DNA from: Odontesthes bonariensis
Taxonomy: Eukaryota > Chordata > Actinopteri > Atheriniformes > Atherinopsidae
Length of the DNA: 64,000 nucleotides
Assembly (NCBI RefSeq): GCF_027942865.1
Contig: NC_134520.1
Span: 35,846,688-35,910,687, forward strand
Direction: 5' to 3'
Shown: positions 20,165 through 32,100 of the stretch, piece after piece
How positions within the stretch are numbered: the stretch's first letter is position 1
How the letters are laid out: every line of letters begins with the position of its first letter
Made by a program: the position numbers and the translations under genes
Notes under the pieces: model-generated
What the model saw: only the letters and a program-made list of their open reading frames with translations
Databases searched by the model: none
What the model was told of the DNA's origin: nothing

Positions 20165-23100
20165 GTAGGGAACCTTTCCTGTTCCTTCATTCAGACTGTA
20201 GCCCCCCCACTGTAGGGCCCCCCAAACCCGGCAGGATCCGGCTGCCATGACAGGCTCACCTGTTGTTATCTCCTGCTGAATCCCAGCTTCATGTTCAACA
20301 CTCATTCCTCTGATTGTAAACGTTCCTGTCTCTATTTTTACATTTTATTTCTGGTAAACCTCTCAGTCACATTCAGCAGGAACGTTTAATCGTCCTGTTT
20401 CTGGATAAATGTGACTTTCTCAGGTGGGAACTGGATTATGTTGCAGGTGTTTACATACAAAGAGTGTTTAAATATGGCGGCTGACAGTGGAAATGAAACA
20501 GGTGTAGAAAGTAGGTCTGGGCGAGTTAACTCGTTAGTATCGCGTTAACGCATTGATTATTTAACGCCTATACATATTTTATCGCGCATTAACGCAGTTA
20601 AAAAAAAAAAATTATTATTTTTTTTAAATTAAAAAAAACCTAAATTTTTGGAGGGCTTTTGTGCCTTTAATGGATAGGAAAGTTCAGAGAGACAGGAAAA
20701 GAAAGTAATCGGCGGATCCACCAAACATGGAGAAGGGTACGGAACTTTTACTCGGCCATTTTCATGTTAAAGTTCTTCCAGACGGCGGAGTCGACAGAAC
20801 CAAAGTCATCTGTAAACACTGCCAAGTTGAATTGTCTTCTCAGCGTAGTAGTTCCAGTCTAAAATATCACTTAAAGGCAAAACACACAACTGATAGCAGC
20901 AAGTCATTCAAGGAAACAGACAGTGGAGCGAGGCTTCTACATAAAAACTACACAAAGATGCTGATGTTAAAAGTGTGTTTGCACAACAAATGTTATGGCA
21001 CTTTCATTCATATGGCAGCACATTTAAAATAAAGCTAAATGCTAAAAGCTATACGCTACTTTTGGATTCATTTTTGGATTCTGCGTACAAATGCGATTAA
21101 TCGTGATTAATCAGGGAAATCATGTGATTAATTAGATTAAACATTTTAATCGTTGCCCAGCCCTAGTAGAAAGTAATGAGTTGGCCACAGCACAAGCTCA
21201 GATCTCCAGTCCGTGTGAACCTTTGAGCTGTTTCTCTGATGAATATAAAGACTGAGAGATGCTACTGTTGCTTCAAACAGCTAAACTTTCTCTGAACTGT
21301 TAGCTTTAATGGAGCTTAATGCTTGGGGCGACCACACTGCGTTCCACTGTGATAGTATGATGACTAAGCAGTCTAATAATACATTTTCACGGAGGATTTT
21401 CATTCATTGTGGCCTTGAGGAAAGCTAACGGCTAACAGTAGCATGTGGTGGTCAAACTGTGAATTCAAGGGGAGGAAGGAGCTTGTTCCATTAATGTTGA
21501 AGTTGGAACCATTATTAGCTGGCAAATAAATACTCCTGCATGTAAAACACATGTGAAAGGCAGATAAAACCATAAGGATTTAATTATTTTTAACCACTTC
21601 TGTCGGTTATTATTGTTTGTAGCAAATATTAGCTTCTAAGTAAAGCCAGCAAGCCGACTTAATGCTAAGCTAGCTAGCATCTCAGACGTTAGTTCAAGGC
21701 TTCAATTACACGACTTTGGAGCATTTTTAAAGGCATATTTATCCTTCGTCTAAAAAATTTTTAGTAATATAATATATATAAAATATTTATATTTAGTCCC
21801 CGCCTCTCGCCCATTGACTGCTGGGATCGGCTCCAGCCCACCCGCGACCCGATCGACGGATTCAGCGGTATAGATAATGGATGGATGGATGGATTTATAT
21901 TTAGTAATGTAAACATCCAAGAGTTAGAATGAATAAGTAAGAAATCATCAGGTGTTAAAACTCCGTGAATATTCCCTATTCAGTAACAACAAGAAACTAA
22001 GTGAACCCCTGATCCAGCAGCTGGTAGCAGCAGTGTGTGAGAAACTAAGTGAACCCCTGATCCAGCAGCTGGTAGCAGCAGTGAGAAACTAAGTGAACCC
22101 CTGATCCAGCAGCCGGTAGCAGCAGTGAGAAACTAAGTGAACCCCTGATCCAGCAGCTGGTAGCAGCAGTGTGTGAGAAACTAAGTGAACCCCTGATCCA
22201 GCAGCTGGTAGCAGCAGTGAGTGAGAAACTAAGTGAACCCCTGATCCAGCAGCTGGTAGCAGCAGTGAGTGAGAAACTAAGTGAACCCCTGATCCAGCAG
22301 CTGGTAGCAGCAGTGAGTGAGAAACTAAGTGAACCCCTGATCCAGCAGCCGGTAGCAGCAGTGAGAAACTAAGTGAACCCCTGATCCAGCAGCTGGTAGC
22401 AGCAGTGAGTGAGAAACTAAGTGAACCCCTGATCCAGCAGCTGGTAACAGCAGTGAGTGAGAAACTAAGTGAACCCCTGATCCAGCAGCTGGTAGCAGCA
22501 GTGAGTGAGAAACTAAGTGAACCCCTGATCCAGCAGCTGGTAGCAGCAGTGAGTGAGAAACTAAGTGAACCCCTGATCCAGCAGCTGGTAGCAGCAGTGA
22601 GTGAGAAACTAAGTGAACCCCTGATTCAGTAGCTGGTAGCAGCAGTGAGTGAGAAACTAAGTGAACCCCTGATCCAGCAGCCGGTAGCAGCAGTGAGTGA
22701 GAAACTAAGTGAACCCCTGATCCAGCAGCTGGTAGCAGCAGTGAGAAACTAAGTGAACCCCTGATCCAGCAGCTGGTAGCAGCAGTGAGTGAGAAACTAA
22801 GTGAACCCCTGATCCAGTAGCTGGTAGCAGCAGTGAGTGAGAAACTAAGTGAACCCCTGATCCAGCAGCCGGTAGCAGCAGTGAGTGAGAAACTAAGTGA
22901 ACCCCTGATCCAGCAGCTGGTAGCAGCAGTGAGAAACTAAGTGAACCCCTGATCCAGCAGCTGGTAGCAGCAGTGAGTGAGAAACTAAGTGAACCCCTGA
23001 TCCAGCAGCCGGTAGCAGCAGTGAGTGAGAAACTAAGTGAACCCCTGATCCAGCAGCTGGTAGCAGTGAGTGAGAAACTAAGTGAACCCCTGATCCAGCA

Positions 23101-26100
23101 GCCGGTAGCAGCAGTGAGTGAGAAACTAAGTGAACCCCTGATCCAGCAGCTGGTAGCAGCAGTGAGTGAGAAACTAAGTGAACCCCTGATCCAGCAGCTG
23201 GTAGCAGCAGTGAGAAACTAAGTGAACCCCTGATCCAGCAGCTGGTAGCAGCAGTGAGTGAGAAACTAAGTGAACCCCTGATCCAGCAGCCGGTAGCAGC
23301 AGTGAGTGAGAAACTAAGTGAACCCCTGATCCAGCAGCTGGTAGCAGCAGTGAGTGAGAAACTAAGTGAACCCCTGATCCAGTAGCTGGTAGCAGCAGTG
23401 AGTGAGAAACTAAGTGAACCCCTGATCCAGCAGTCGGTAGCAGCAGTGAGTGAGAAACTAAGTGAACCCCTGATCCAGCAGCTGGTAGCAGCAGTGAGAA
23501 ACTAAGTGAACCCCTGATCCAGCAGCTGGTAGCAGCAGTGAGTGAGAAACTAAGTGAACCCCTGATCCAGCAGTCGGTAGCAGCAGTGAGTGAGAAACTA
23601 AGTGAACCCCTGATCCAGCAGCTGGTAGCAGCAGTGAGAAACTAAGTGAACCCCTGATCCAGCAGCTGGTAGCAGCAGTGAGTGAGAAACTAAGTGAACC
23701 CCTGATCCAGCAGCCGGTAGCAGCAGTGAGTGAGAAACTAAGTGAACCCCTGATCCAGCAGCTGGTAGCAGCAGTGAGAAACTAAGTGAACCCCTGATCC
23801 AGCAGCTGGTAGCAGCAGTGAGTGAGAAACTAAGTGAACCCCTGATCCAGCAGCCGGTAGCAGCAGTGAGTGAGAAACTAAGTGAACCCCTGATCCAGCA
23901 GCTGGTAGCAGCAGTGAGTGAGAAACTAAGTGAACCCCTGATCCAGCAGCTGGTAGCAGCAGTGAGTGAGAAACTAAGTGAACCCCTGATCCAGCAGCTG
24001 GTAGCAGCAGTGAGTGAGAAACTAAGTGAACCCCTGATCCAGCAGCTGGTAGCAGCAGTGAGTGAGAAACTAAGTGAACCCCTGATCCAGTAGCTGGTAG
24101 CAGCAGTGAGTGAGAAACTAAGTGAACCCCTGATCCAGCAGCCGGTAGCAGCAGTGAGTGAGAAACTAAGTGAACCCCTGATCCAGCAGCTGGTAGCAGC
24201 AGTGAGAAACTAAGTGAACCCCTGATCCAGCAGCTGGTAGCAGCAGTGAGTGAGAAACTAAGTGAACCCCTGATCCAGCAGCCGGTAGCAGCAGTGAGTG
24301 AGAAACTAAGTGAACCCCTGATCCAGCAGCTGGTAGCAGCAGTGAGAAACTAAGTGATACCCTGATCCAGCAGCTGGTAGCAGCAGTGAGTGAGAAACTA
24401 AGTGAACCCCTGATCCAGCAGCTGGTAGCAGCAGTGAGTGAGAAACTAAGTGAACCCCTGATCCAGCAGCTGGTAGCAGCAGTGAGTGAGAAACTAAGTG
24501 AACCCCTGATCCAGCAGCTGGTAGCAGCAGTGAGTGAGAAACTAAGTGAACCCCTGATCCAGCAGCTGGTAGCAGCAGTGAGAAACTAAGTGAACCCCTG
24601 ATCCAGCAGCTGGTAGCAGCAGTGAGTGAGAAACTAAGTGAACCCCTGATCCAGCAGCTGGTAGCAGCAGTGAGTGAGAAACTAAGTGAACCCCTGATCC
24701 AGCAGCTGGTAGCAGCAGTGAGTGAGAAACTAAGTGAACCCCTGATCCAGCAGCTGGTAGCAGCAGTGAGTGAGAAACTAAGTGAACCCCTGATCCAGCA
24801 GCTGGTAGCAGCAGTGAGTGAGAAACTAAGTGAACCCCTGATCCAGCAGCTGGTAGCAGCAGTGAGTGAGAAACTAAGTGAACCCCTGATCCAGCAGCTG
24901 GTAGCAGCAGTGAGTGAGAAACTAAGTGAACCCCTGATCCAGTAGCTGGTAGCAGCAGTGAGTGAGAAACTAAGTGAACCCCTGATCCAGCAGCCGGTAG
25001 CAGCAGTGAGTGAGAAACTAAGTGAACCCCTGATCCAGCAGCTGGTAGCAGCAGTGAGAAACTAAGTGAACCCCTGATCCAGCAGCTGGTAGCAGCAGTG
25101 AGTGAGAAACTAAGTGAACCCCTGATCCAGCAGCCGGTAGCAGCAGTGAGTGAGAAACTAAGTGAACCCCTGATCCAGCAGCTGGTAGCAGCAGTGAGAA
25201 ACTAAGTGATACCCTGATCCAGCAGCTGGTAGCAGCAGTGAGTGAGAAACTAAGTGAACCCCTGATCCAGCAGCTGGTAGCAGCAGTGAGTGAGAAACTA
25301 AGTGAACCCCTGATCCAGCAGCTGGTAGCAGCAGTGAGTGAGAAACTAAGTGAACCCCTGATCCAGCAGCTGGTAGCAGCAGTGAGTGAGAAACTAAGTG
25401 AACCCCTGATCCAGCAGCTGGTAGCAGCAGTGAGAAACTAAGTGAACCCCTGATCCAGCAGCTGGTAGCAGCAGTGAGTGAGAAACTAAGTGAACCCCTG
25501 ATCCAGCAGCTGGTAGCAGCAGTGAGTGAGAAACTAAGTGAACCCCTGATCCAGCAGCTGGTAGCAGCAGTGAGTGAGAAACTAAGTGAACCCCTGATCC
25601 AGCAGCTGGTAGCAGCAGTGAGTGAGAAACTAAGTGAACCCCTGATCCAGCAGCTGGTAGCAGCAGTGAGAAACTAAGTGAACCCCTGATCCAGCAGCTG
25701 GTAGCAGCAGTGAGTGAGAAACTAAGTGAACCCCTGATCCAGCAGCTGGTAGCAGCAGTGAGTGAGAAACTAAGTGAACCCCTGATCCAGCAGCTGGTAG
25801 CAGCAGTGAGTGAGAAACTAAGTGAACCCCTGATCCAGCAGCTGGTAGCAGCAGTGAGTGAGAAACTAAGTGAACCCCTGATCCAGCAGCTGATAGCAGC
25901 AGTGAGTGAGAAACTAAGTGAACCCCTGATCCAGCAGCTGGTAGCAGCAGTGAGAAACTAAGTGAACCCCTGATCCAGCAGCTGGTAGCAGCAGTGTGAG
26001 AAACTAAGTGAACCCCTGATCCAGCAGCCGGTAGCAGCAGTGAGTGAGAAACTAAGTGAACCCCTGATCCAGCAGCCGGTAGCAGCAGTGAGTGAGAAAC

Positions 26101-29100
26101 TAAGTGAACCCCTGATCCAGCAGCTGGTAGCAGCAGTGAGTGAGAAACTAAGTGAACCCCTGATCCAGCAGCTGGTAGCAGCAGCAGTGTGTGAGAAACT
26201 AAGTGAACCCCTGATCCAGCAGCTGGTAGCAGCAGTGAGTGAGAAACTAAGTGAACCCCTGATCCAGCAGCTGGTAGCAGCAGTGAGTGAGAAACTAAGT
26301 GAACCCCTGATCCAGCAGCTGGTAGCAGCAGTGAGTGAGAAACTAAGTGAACCCCTGATCCAGCAGCTGGTAGCAGCAGTGAGTGAGAAACTAAGTGAAC
26401 CCCTGATCCAGCAGCTGGTAGCAGCAGTGAGTGAGAAACTAAGTGAACCCCTGATCCAGCAGCTGGTAGCAGCAGTGAGTGAGAAACTAAGTGAACCCCT
26501 GATCTAGCAGCTGGTAGCAGCAGTGAGAAACTAAGTGAACCCCTGATCCAGCAGCTGGTAGCAGCAGTGTGAGAAACTAAGTGAACCCCTGATCCAGCAG
26601 CCGGTAGCAGCAGTGAGTGAGAAACTAAGTGAACCCCTGATCCAGCAGCCGGTAGCAGCAGTGAGTGAGAAACTAAGTGAACCCCTGATCCAGCAGCTGG
26701 TAGCAGCAGTGAGTGAGAAACTAAGTGAACCCCTGATCCAGCAGCTGGTAGCAGCAGTGAGTGAGAAACTAAGTGAACCCCTGATCCAGCAGCTGGTAGC
26801 AGCAGTGAGTGAGAAACTAAGTGAACCCCTGATCCAGCAGCTGGTAGCAGCAGTGAGAAACTAAGTGAACCCCTGATCCAGCAGCCGGTAGCAGCAGTGT
26901 GTGAGAAACTAAGTGAACCCCTGAGACGAAGGTCTCGTACAAATACGCCACGTCAGATTCAACAAACGCTCTTAACTTCATTAAACAGTGTGTAAACGAC
27001 CTGTGTAAACGATGAATCCCACCCGTGCGCATTTAAGTGCACGAGGATAGTAGATCTGCATACTCCACGCCCTAAATTATACCACATAAGGCTACGCTTG
27101 CTCCCTCCTGTGCCAGTAAATGTTGAGTGTTGAGTCATGAGAACGACATCAAGGAGCAAAAAGAACAACTTTAGGGGCTCTGAGACTGAAGTTCTGCTTT
27201 CAGAGATCCAGAAAGAACAACTTTAGGGGCTCTGAGACTGAAGTTCTGCTTTCAGAGATCCAGAAAGAACAACTTTAGGGGCTCTGAGACTGAAGTTCTG
27301 CTTTCAGAGATCCAAAAAGAACAACTTTAGGGGCTCTGAGACTGAAGTTCTGCTTTCAGAGATCCAGAAAGAACCACTTTAGGGGCTCTGAGACTGAAGT
27401 TCTGCTTTCAGAGATCCAGAAAGAACAACTTTAGGGGCTCTGAGACTGAAGTTCTGCTTTCAGAGATCCAGAAAGAACAACTTTAGGGGCTCTGAGACTG
27501 AAGTTCTGCTTTCAGAGATCCAGAAAGAACCACTTTAGGGGCTCTGAGACTGAAGTTCTGCTTTCAGAGATCCAAAAAGAACAACTTTAGGGGCTCTGAG
27601 ACTGGAGTTCTGCTTTCAGAGATCCAGAAAGAACAACTTTAGGGGCTCTGAGACTGAAGTTCTGCTTTCAGAGATCCAAAAAGAACAACTTTAGGGGCTC
27701 TGAGACTGAAGTTCTGCTTTCAGAGATCCAGAAAGAACAACTTTAGGGGCTCTGAGATTGAAGTTCTGCTTTCAGAGATCCAGAAAGAACAACTTTAGGG
27801 GCTCTGAGACTGAAGTTCTGCTTTCAGAGATCCAGAAAGAACAACTTTAGGGGCTCTGAGACTGAAGTTCTGCTTTCAGAGATCCAGAAAGAACAACTTT
27901 AGGGGCTCTGAGACTGAAGTTCTGCTTTCAGAGATCCAGAAAGAACAACTTTAGGGGCTCTGAGACTGAAGTTCTGCTTTCAGAGATCCAGAAAGAACAA
28001 CTTTAGGGGCTCTGAGACTGAAGTTCTGCTTTCAGAGATCCAGAAAGAACAACTTTAGGGGCTCTGAGACTGAAGTTCTGCTTTCAGAGATCCAGAGCTG
28101 TTGCCTCTTCATGATGGCTCTTTGATGGGGGGGTCCATGAGGGGGGTCTTCTGGCACCTTCTGGTCTGCCTGGGCTGGTTCAGGTGGAGACCCTCGTTCA
28201 TGGCAATATTGTGCAAATCAGGCATGCCTTCTCTGGGCTATAGAGCAGTTTGCCCCCCGCTGTAATGATTAATGATTATTTTTCAATGGGTTTTAAAAAT
28301 TTAAAAAATTTGAATTATTTTTTTATTTTTATTTATTTTTATTTTATTAATTTTATAGCCTTCTTGTGATTTTATGTAGCTGTGAAGCACTTTGAATTGC
28401 CTTGTGTACGAATTGTGCTCTATAAATAAGATTGCCTTGCCTTGCTGTATGGAGACACACCCACCTGGCCTTCAGCTCAGTGCGCCAGAGGAGTCTTTTT
28501 TAAGTGGCCCAGCTAAGCTTTTTAAATTTAGCCGGTGTATTAAAACCCTACTGAGTAAAGTCAAAGGATGCGGGGAAATCCGAAATGCTAAACAGTATAT
28601 TGCTGCCGGATAACTTTAAAGTTACGCCATTCTTGGCACTCGTATAAGCTCAGAGGTGGTGGAGCTGATTGGCTCTCACTAAACATGAACTCAGCTCACA
28701 TCTTTTCAGGTTTTAACGGGACCTACTTTTTGTGTTTGTTCAGCTGAGTTTGTTGGTTCTGTTGTAAATGTTTCATTTGGGGTGTTTAAACTTATCAAAC
28801 ACGCGCCGGTTGTGTCCGTGTCGTACGAGGAAACATTTCAGCCGTGACAACATGACAAGGGGCGGAGCTACCGACCACCAAACACCTCCGTCAGATGTGT
28901 TCCTATGGAAACCAGAACAGACCCAGCTGAGGAGAAGGAGCTGAAATGGTTCCAGGAACTGAGGGCCGTGGTCCCTAGTTCCCACGACATCACCTGTTTC
29001 CTCCCAGCTCCTTACGCACTGATTTGTTTCCTAAATTGTCTTTGTTTTCTAAAGCCTCGTTCCCACTATGCAGAACGGTACGGGTCGGGTCTCTTTGGGG

Positions 29101-32100
29101 TCAGCTCGCGTTCCCACTGTACAAAGGGGATCCTCAGGGGTGGGCGGAGTGCGTGCCGAAGCGTAAATAGCAAATAACAGCAAACATCCATAATTTGGAA
29201 CCGCCTCCGAGCTTCTTCAGCTTAATGCCACACCGGCTCGTGGTCCGGTTGAAACCACTCTCTGACATTTCTGCTGCAATCAGCTGGAAAACTTTTTGGT
29301 TTGGCACAGCGCCATCGAGCTCCCGCTGCTCAGCCTCCTCACCGACACCGGAGAGCAGAGCCTGGAACCGGTCCTGTGTGCTCGGTACCCCAAGCAGAGG
29401 GGTTACAGACATGGTAACCATGGGTTCCATGGTAACTGGTTCCATGGTAACGGGTTCCATGGGACCGGTACGGTTTCGTGGTAAGGCAAGTTTATCTGTA
29501 CGGCACAATTCAACTACAAGGTGATTCAAAGTGCTTTACAGATACATTAAAACAGTAGAAATAAAAAGCAAGATTTAAATTTTAAACAAAAAAGAAAGAA
29601 ATAAGAACAATAGATAAAATCAGGAGTTAAAATGTGATTAAGTTTTGAGCTTTATTCAAACGCAGCTGAAAATAGGTGTGTCTTCAGCTTGGACTTAAAC
29701 ACACTGAGTGTTTCAGCTGATCTGAGGCTTTCTGGGAGTTTGTTCCAGACATGTGGAGCATAGAAGCTGAATGCAGCTTCTCCATGTCTGGTTCTGACTC
29801 TGGGAACTGATAGAAGACCGGATCCAGTAGTGGAAACACTGAAATTAGCGAACCGTTCCGACCCGACCCGTACCGGACTGCATAGTGGAAACACGCCATA
29901 ATTTGTCTTTTGTCCCCATGTGTCTCGGTACCTAACTTACTGCACTTACTCTAGCACTAGTTCTGCTCTTAGCTGTTTGGTTCTGGAAGGAAATGCACTT
30001 GAGATTTCTTGTGACCTGAAGTTCTTTTGCCTACCGATGTGGAACACACTTATTGTAAGTCGCTTTGGAGAAAAGCGTCTGCAGAATGACCGTAATGTGA
30101 TGGATGGGCGCCTCCTGTTCCTTTAGGCATCGAGCAGCAGAGGTCATTCAGCCACCCAAACGGCCCCCAACATCCTGGTTGAAGGGTCCGATAACCACAG
30201 CGACACCTTCTCTTTAGGCCAAAGCCCGATCCCACAGAAACACGTGAAATGACCAAAACCTCTTTAACAATGACGGAAACGATGACAAAAGAAGGTCAAG
30301 TGACCGATTTTAGACGTTCGTGCCCAGGTGGTGGAATCCTGAATCCAGACTTTCATCCAGCAGACTCATTTTCACTCACTTTCAGTCATTCTGGGTTTGA
30401 CTCCAGAAAGTTTCTTTAGCTTTTAGTTGGTGTTTAAATCAGGCTTATCTTTGTTGTCTGAGTGGATGAATGTTTACCTCTGAAGTCACATGTCAGAGCA
30501 GGAAACTGACCACATCCAGCTGTTTTTACCCCACTTTCCTCCACACACGTGTTTCAGTTGATTCGAGTAATACAAATCATTTGATATACTTGTATACTTG
30601 GATAACTGCCCTTGCTCAAATAAGAAGAATAACCCAACTATAGCTATAATTGAATCTAATCTCACCATGTAGACCCGCTGACTGTGGCTGACTTACAATG
30701 GAAAGAATAGAGGAAAGCTGTAGGTCCAGGTCAGCCTGCCATCCTTCTCCTCTAAATTTAAGCTAAAAATAACTAATGGACGTTTTAGACTGTTTGCAGA
30801 ACGAGTTGTTTCTTTGTTAACTTCATAATCACGTTTACGAGAATACATTTTTCTCCACAGTTTGTAAGGATACGACGTGTAGATCGGAGAGATTTTAGCA
30901 TGTTAAAGCTGGACTAATCTTCCACCCGTAAGTCCAGCTTTAGGAGCTCAGTGTGACGGGATAAAACTGATCATTTCATGAACAAAATAATTTATAACCG
31001 ACACCAAAAGTTTGGTTTTTATAAAACACGTCATCGGTTTATCTCTGAGTCGATGCTGATCAACACTTATGAGCTGATTGTAACGGAGGAAACAGGTTTG
31101 AAAATGCAGCATCATCACACAAAGATTCACATCTCTTATGTAAAAAATATTTTCAGGCTGTTTTTATGACCTCATTGCGACCAGAATCCAAACCAGCAGC
31201 TGGAAGTTAAAGCACATCAGACTAAAAATAGTTCCGTTTGACTGAGAGGCGTCTTTCCTGGTAGAATTGATCCGCCTCAGACTAAACTCGCTCACCGTTT
31301 GAACTGTGTCAGTAATTACTGTTTATTTCCATTTATTACTGTTTATTGAAACCAGGCGGCCATTTTGGGTGAGTTGGCTTGGAGTGAGTTGTATGGATTT
31401 GTTTTTGCTGGCATTGTTAGTGATTATAGGATTGTTTAGGTGAGTTTGTCTGCTGAATCTGCTAGTGTGTCTTGTCCTTCCTCCACCTCTGGCACCCTCT
31501 ATACTTTCATTACCCCTACCCGAACCAGGGTTTGAATCCCCACCCCGCTGTAACTGGTGTGCAGTTGGTGAGAGGCTGAGGTAGATTATGGTCGTTGTGG
31601 TGTGAGGGGCAGTGTTGGCTGGCATTAGGGGGGTGACTCTGGGACGCCAGTGGTCACTCTCTAGCCTCCTGGAGGTGTCGTGGGCCCAACTAGACGAAAC
31701 ACTGATGAAAGGAGGTTCCCACCTGATGACCCCAATGATATGTTGGTCAGCACTGCTCATTGATCTATATAATACGGAGTGTAGGGAATTATTCAGTGAG
31801 TCTGGTCCTTTATTTTATTTTATTTTATTTTTATTTTCTTTAGCACAAGTTTCTTGTGTTTATATTGAATCAGGAGACATTTAAACACAGCTTATCTATC
31901 AGTCATCCTGTTGAAGGTCTGGGGAGGAGGGGGGGTGGGAGGTGGGTCGCACCTGTACAGGTCACCGGCCCATCGCACAGCGAGTGTTGCTGGTTGAACT
32001 CTGTCGGAGGGACGTTTGGCCGTGTTTTCCTTAGGGCTGGGCGAGTCAACTCGTTTTTATCCGCTTTAACGCGTCAATTATTTAATGCAGATAAATACTT

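Noticed and set aside
21988..26925. Many open frames of repeated [16 protein letters not shown] as a repeat-protein gene
   Set aside because: The frames exist because the unit is 48 bp. Every 44-bp unit and the cagtag variants break them, there are no splice or start signals, and the array sits inside an intron.
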